This document shows positions 60,394-64,000 of a DNA stretch of 64,000 nt, one piece after another. The notes under the pieces were generated by a model. The model was not told where the DNA came from. It saw only the letters and a list, made by a program, of their open reading frames with translations, and made no database searches. The stretch's first letter is position 1. The number at the start of each line of letters is the position of its first letter. The position numbers were made by a program, and so were the translations under genes. This DNA is from Akkermansiaceae bacterium (GTDB lineage Bacteria > Verrucomicrobiota > Verrucomicrobiia > Verrucomicrobiales > Akkermansiaceae): assembly GCA_903919975.1 (NCBI GenBank), contig CAIXKE010000014.1, forward strand, positions 124,001 through 188,000. Direction: 5' to 3'.

Positions 60394-61065
60394 TTAATAG
60401 GTTGAAACTTCGGAATCGGGGGGCGGGGGAAAATACTCCCCTACACCCATTTTGCCTGTAGCAGGATTCCAGATAGTTTGAGCTTCTGTTACTTGTCGTA
60501 CGCCATGCGGCCATAATTGCTTCATAATAACAGATTTTTCATTTTCGAATGCTTCAGTAAGATTTTTCAAAAAATCCGTATTATCAAAAGCGTGGAAATC
60601 TTGTAACAAAGTAATCACACTCACGAGAAAATCATTTGATCCTGTTGACATCTCCAATCTAATCTGAGCCTCCACCATCCTTACGACAATCCTTTGTACA
60701 CTTTCTGGGCTTGTCTTTAGTAACGCCCTCCAGTTGGGAGACTTTCCATCTCCTCCAGCGAGGGGGTCCAACCAATCACTCGCCAACCATAGTTTGCCGT
60801 AAACATCTATGATGGGATCGGTGGGTGATGGCGAACTTAGCATCCATTTTGCTGATACTCCTGTCTTTGCCTCAATCAGCTTCGCCAAACGCTCCCATTT
60901 CGGCATGATCCCACATTCGACATTTCGAATGAGGCTCGCTGAGCGGCCGATCCAAGCGGCAAAACCTTGGCTGCTTGAAAATTGACGCAGACCTGAATCT
61001 TCCGGTGCTGTCTTCAACGATTGCCGGATTCTTTTGATCGGATGAACAGTTTTTTTTGTAGTCAC
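60394..61065 (-). CDS. XRE-type helix-turn-helix regulator, 223 aa
   Basis: The helix-turn-helix is at ~28-75 (SSSQGFAAWIGRSASLIRNV, ECGIMPKWERLAKLIEAKTG). The rest of the protein is helical with no recognised domain. It is encoded divergently from the 147-aa/GTPase genes across a 156-bp AT-rich intergenic region carrying repeated GTCTA-TTT-TAGAC motifs. It is the likely repressor of that operon. Codon use and AT content match the GTPase locus and differ from DISARM. Confidence 0.8.
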   Translation of the reverse strand: MTTKKTVHPIKRIRQSLKTAPEDSGLRQFSSSQGFAAWIGRSASLIRNVECGIMPKWERLAKLIEAKTGVSAKWMLSSPSPTDPIIDVYGKLWLASDWLDPLAGGDGKSPNWRALLKTSPESVQRIVVRMVEAQIRLEMSTGSNDFLVSVITLLQDFHAFDNTDFLKNLTEAFENEKSVIMKQLWPHGVRQVTEAQTIWNPATGKMGVGEYFPPPPDSEVSTY

Positions 61066-61123
61066 GACGAAAGATCATTTGCCCCAATAATAGCCATTGT
61101 CAATCAGATCACTCTTAAAAATA

Positions 61124-61222
61124 CTATTTTAGAAATATTGAAATATTCAATATGAAAGATTGTTCGCATTTTTATCTAAAATAAATTTGACGTTGTCTAT
61201 TTTAGACATTAAGTCTATTTTA
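61124..61222. promoter_or_regulatory. repeated operator motif in the divergent promoter
   Basis: The clearest copy is GTCTA-TTT-TAGAC at 61195-61207, a perfect palindrome. Related copies are CTATTTTAGA (61124-61133), TCTAAAATA (61175-61183) and GTCTATTTTA (61213-61222), the last running directly into the ATG of the 147-aa gene. Spacing and symmetry suit binding of the adjacent XRE-type protein. Confidence 0.65.
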
Positions 61223-61665
61223 TGAGTGCGCACCCAATACCGCCTAGTCTCGTAACCACTGATAAAATACCTGCAGACCAACCCAGTCATTTGATCGGCC
61301 CATCAAGCCATCTCGACTTGATGTTGGGCCTAGATCACCCGTTTTTTTGCTCGGAAAGTAATTTCTTCTCAAATGAGCCCAATCTATCATTTGCGACCAT
61401 TTCTGAGTTTCTAAATGAATTTGAGCCCATGGATGTCGACCTGAATTTGTGTTTTCGATGGGACATACGACCTAAAGACGAGGATCGACCCGAAATGGGC
61501 TATCGGGCGGAAATTTTCCTGATTCTGCAGCGAAAGGGGATTTTCGTTCCCTGCTCTATTGCGACGGTAGATGAAAACGATTTTCCGCGTTTGGAGACAT
61601 ACCTGCAATCTCACTGGGCAAAAATCCAAGCTATCTGGACACCTATAAGCGGTAATAAAAATTAA
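61222..61665 (+). CDS. hypothetical 147-aa protein of the GTPase locus
   Basis: MSAHPIPPSLVTTDKIPADQ then a Pro/Ser-rich N-terminus, and a compact C-terminal domain (DLNLCFRWDIRPKDEDRPEM; GYRAEIFLILQRKGIFVPCS; NDFPRLETYLQSHWAKIQAI). No family recognised. There is no Shine-Dalgarno site and the ATG overlaps the operator, which suggests a leaderless mRNA. The GTPase gene starts 45 bp after its stop on the same strand, so the pair probably forms an operon. Confidence 0.65.
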   Translation: MSAHPIPPSLVTTDKIPADQPSHLIGPSSHLDLMLGLDHPFFCSESNFFSNEPNLSFATISEFLNEFEPMDVDLNLCFRWDIRPKDEDRPEMGYRAEIFLILQRKGIFVPCSIATVDENDFPRLETYLQSHWAKIQAIWTPISGNKN

Positions 61666-61709
61666 TATCCGGACTAAACCTAAAAATTAAAAATACAAAA
61701 ACTAACGCC

Positions 61710-63773
61710 ATGAATAAAAATACACAACCACTAACAGGATCTCACGAAATATCTGAGATCGCAAAATCGACTATCAATCAATATGCTCACGCCTCGAGCT
61801 TTTGTACCGAAGCGTTGCAGGACCCCACAGAATCGCCAGAAATCATCCCCAAAAATTGGTTGATTGCAGGCCCAACTGGTGCGGGAAAAACAGCGCTGAT
61901 TAGAAAAATGTTGGGATGCAATACAAAATCCGAGCTTATTTTTTCATGCTCATCAGGCCGGACTACAACAGCCAGAACATCTATAGAAATCAAAGCTGGA
62001 GACTATAAGGCATCCTTGACCTTCCTTACGGAGCCTATGGTGCAAATGCTCATCGAAGAGTGTGTCGAGCAGTCTATCCTGAAAGCCCTTGACGGAGCTT
62101 CAAATAAAGAAGTAATGAACACACTCCTAGAGCATACCGATCAGCGGTTCAGACTATTCTTCATGCTGGGTCGGTGGAAAGAACTCAACGACACACTTGA
62201 CGAGGAACAAGATGATTATGTGGATGCCGACTCAGATATTGAGCAAGACGAGGTCTCGGAATCCGATCCGTTCAGGGATCTTCACCTTATGAACAAGCTC
62301 TCTGGCTTGCTTACTAAAATACGTGAGCTAGCGAAAACAATAAGACATCACCTCCAAAGTGATTTTGAGGAAAGCGATGTAAATAATTACAACATATCGG
62401 TTGATTATCAGGAGGCGGCCAGTGGCTTAATCAATCAGAGCCATCTGTTTCATGAGATTGTAGCTTCGATCATGAGTGATGTGAAGGAATGCTTCTCCTA
62501 CATCCAGAATGGAGTGCTACATTGCGATCAAGTAGGCTTGCCACGATCATGGTCATTCTCCACACCAAACCGTAGTGAATTTCTCAAGTCTTTGCGTACG
62601 TTTACGGGAAATAATCATCACTTCTACGGACGACTTCTGACTCCATTAGTCGCCGAAATAAAAATTAGCGGACCATTTTTTGTTGGAGACCAGCGTGAAC
62701 CTCAGAATAATCTATTAAATCTCATTGATACTTTGGGAATTGGGCATACCGCGAAGCATTCTTCCTCCGAATCAACGTCTCATATCATCTCCGAACTTGA
62801 TCGTCTTGATGGGATACTAATAGTCGATAATGCTACGCAAGCAACGCGACAGGATTTTATAGACCTGCTTTCCGTAATTGCTACGAATGGGCACCTTGAA
62901 AAAGTCTTAATAGCTTTTACCCACATGGATCAAGTAGTCGGTCCTAACTTTGCTGATTCAGAAGACAGAAAACGCCACGTCTTTCGCTCTCTGCAAAGTG
63001 CTGTTGCGAGCCTTAAGGAGACGAATAACCTCGGAGTCATTCGCGATTTTGAAAAGATTCTGGAAACCAGAACTTTTTTCTTTGGCAATTTGCACGAGTC
63101 ATCCAAAAAGCATGCAGGGTCGAAAAACCAACAGCTTGAAAAGCTTTTTTTAGCAATGCGGAAAGCATCCAGACGAGCCGATTCCATCAATATTCCGATA
63201 CCTGTTTACAGCCTTGTAGATTTTGAGATGTGCATCGAGGAAAGTACTATCATACTTTTAAAAAAATGGAAATCACGACTCGGTCTTGATTACGAAGAGG
63301 GAATCCGCAAAGAACACTGGGCGACCATAAAAGCTCTTTGTCGCCGTATCGGTAACAAGATGTGTGACAGCTATAAAAACCTAGATCCATCAGGCGATTT
63401 TTCACGTGTGCTCATGACGGGTATTTCAAATCGTCTCGAAAATCCAATTTCATGGATCTCGGGTAGCGATGACTATGTCGGGCAAAATGTCGCCATTAAC
63501 AATCTCAGGCAGCGCATTTCGCCGGGCATTCAGGGACTTTCGAGACGTCGTATAATCAGTGATCAACTCGCGGACTGGAAAGAAGCACTGGAAATAAATG
63601 GGTCGGGATCCAGTATCCGCCGAGCTTGCCAAATGGATTTTATGTTTCATCAAGCAGCTCCCTCGATCCTCTCCCCCAAATCTCGTATCTCTAGTAGTTT
63701 ACGAGCTGAGGTGATCAAGATTATCGAAACCGAACTCACACGAGTTGGCGGCGTACTCAAAACAAGAGCATGA
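61710..63773 (+). CDS. large P-loop GTPase, 687 aa
   Basis: The P-loop is WLIAGPTGAGKTALIRKMLG (~50-69). A switch-I-like TTTARTSIEIK follows, then an insertion of ~220 residues with an acidic patch (DEEQDDYVDADSDIEQDEVS, ~166-185). The G3 motif is LLNLIDTLGIGHT (DTLG, ~339), and the G4-like motif is VLIAFTHMDQVVGP (T-H-M-D, ~403). The C-terminal ~250 residues are helical (RADSINIPIPVYSLVDFEMC; SRRRIISDQLADWKEALEIN). The G-domain fits TRAFAC-class GTPases of dynamin/AIG1 type, but with a very long insertion between P-loop and G3. No transmembrane segment. A defence role is inference from the island setting. Confidence 0.75.
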   Translation: MNKNTQPLTGSHEISEIAKSTINQYAHASSFCTEALQDPTESPEIIPKNWLIAGPTGAGKTALIRKMLGCNTKSELIFSCSSGRTTTARTSIEIKAGDYKASLTFLTEPMVQMLIEECVEQSILKALDGASNKEVMNTLLEHTDQRFRLFFMLGRWKELNDTLDEEQDDYVDADSDIEQDEVSESDPFRDLHLMNKLSGLLTKIRELAKTIRHHLQSDFEESDVNNYNISVDYQEAASGLINQSHLFHEIVASIMSDVKECFSYIQNGVLHCDQVGLPRSWSFSTPNRSEFLKSLRTFTGNNHHFYGRLLTPLVAEIKISGPFFVGDQREPQNNLLNLIDTLGIGHTAKHSSSESTSHIISELDRLDGILIVDNATQATRQDFIDLLSVIATNGHLEKVLIAFTHMDQVVGPNFADSEDRKRHVFRSLQSAVASLKETNNLGVIRDFEKILETRTFFFGNLHESSKKHAGSKNQQLEKLFLAMRKASRRADSINIPIPVYSLVDFEMCIEESTIILLKKWKSRLGLDYEEGIRKEHWATIKALCRRIGNKMCDSYKNLDPSGDFSRVLMTGISNRLENPISWISGSDDYVGQNVAINNLRQRISPGIQGLSRRRIISDQLADWKEALEINGSGSSIRRACQMDFMFHQAAPSILSPKSRISSSLRAEVIKIIETELTRVGGVLKTRA

Positions 63774-63801
63774 CCTGACACGTAGGCTCATCGGTGCCAC
63801 C

Positions 63802-64000
63802 TCACATGGTGTCACCGGTGCGGCCACAGTGTGCACGCACCACCCACTCCAAATTCGAATACGGCAGCAACGCATGGAACAAATTGAGCACCTGACTCTT
63901 GCCTTCAATTATGATCCCCGAGCTGCCCATATCCGTCCTGTCCACCGCCAGCACGTCTCCGGGCTTGTGATCCTGCGTGTAAAACACCTCCTTTTCCGGC
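63802..64000 (-). CDS. C-terminal end of an unidentified protein (partial)
   Basis: Minus-strand frame open from base 64000 to TGA at 63802-63804, ending VLAVDRTDMGSSGIIIEGKS, QVLNLFHALLPYSNLEWVVR and AHCGRTGDTM. The reading is continuous to the edge, so the start lies outside. Not recognised. It converges on the GTPase gene. Confidence 0.4.
   Translation of the reverse strand, partial: PEKEVFYTQDHKPGDVLAVDRTDMGSSGIIIEGKSQVLNLFHALLPYSNLEWVVRAHCGRTGDTM

Overview
The window is high-GC bacterial DNA, most consistent with a member of Verrucomicrobiota. The grounds are inferential: two perfect TGTTC-N4-GAACA boxes (the LexA motif reported for that phylum) sit in front of an integron integrase gene and a Y-family polymerase gene, and the housekeeping genes (Kdo transferase, comM, a glycosyltransferase/PIG-L cluster) fit a Gram-negative of that kind. 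No rRNA is present; the only tRNA is tRNA-Ser(GCU).

Left defence block (1-12.1 kb, all on the minus strand). Read from right to left: a DUF4236 protein and a small coupled gene; a 1054-aa fusion of a PLD nuclease and an SNF2-type helicase; an ORF6N (KilA-like) protein; a large N6-adenine DNA methyltransferase cut in two by a complete IS4-family element (27-bp perfect inverted repeats, 9-bp target duplication); a SIR2-like protein; a Swt1-type HEPN protein; a 43-aa copy of the methyltransferase C-terminus; and a RhuM protein running off the left edge. It looks like a restriction-type operon with a SIR2 + HEPN effector pair added. Decayed genes (a GIY-YIG nuclease with an internal stop) and tRNA-Ser close the block.

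Core-like segment (13.4-19.7 kb, minus strand): a 566-aa low-complexity protein, waaA (Kdo transferase), a GH100-like glycoside hydrolase, a GT4 glycosyltransferase and a PIG-L deacetylase.

Integron (20-25 kb): four attC-like sites of 80-89 nt separate small cassettes whose genes, mostly membrane-anchored hypothetical proteins, start just after each site, three of them directly after a shared CAAGAAATG leader. The IntI-type integrase is encoded on the same strand as the cassettes, which is the inverted arrangement. It carries an extra N-terminal domain and has an SOS box 16 bp upstream.

comM island (26.5 kb to beyond the right edge): comM is broken after its LED codons by an island that begins with a large serine recombinase; the 3' part of comM is not in the window. 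The island carries a Cys-rich solenoid-like repeat protein, an SOS-boxed Y-family polymerase, a SIR2-HerA defence pair, a PIN (DUF4411)/XRE-ImmA toxin-antitoxin pair, a decayed second copy of the polymerase with the same terminator, a putative HUH replication-initiator-like protein, a DUF5131 fusion protein and a complete class 1 DISARM locus (drmD, drmMI, drmA, drmB, drmC). Two extra genes lie inside DISARM: an SMC-like ATPase and a lone HEPN/RES N-terminal domain. An AT-rich tail (60.4-63.8 kb) holds the best candidate for an undescribed system: an XRE-type regulator divergent from a 147-aa protein and a 687-aa large GTPase, with repeated GTCTA-TTT-TAGAC operators between them.
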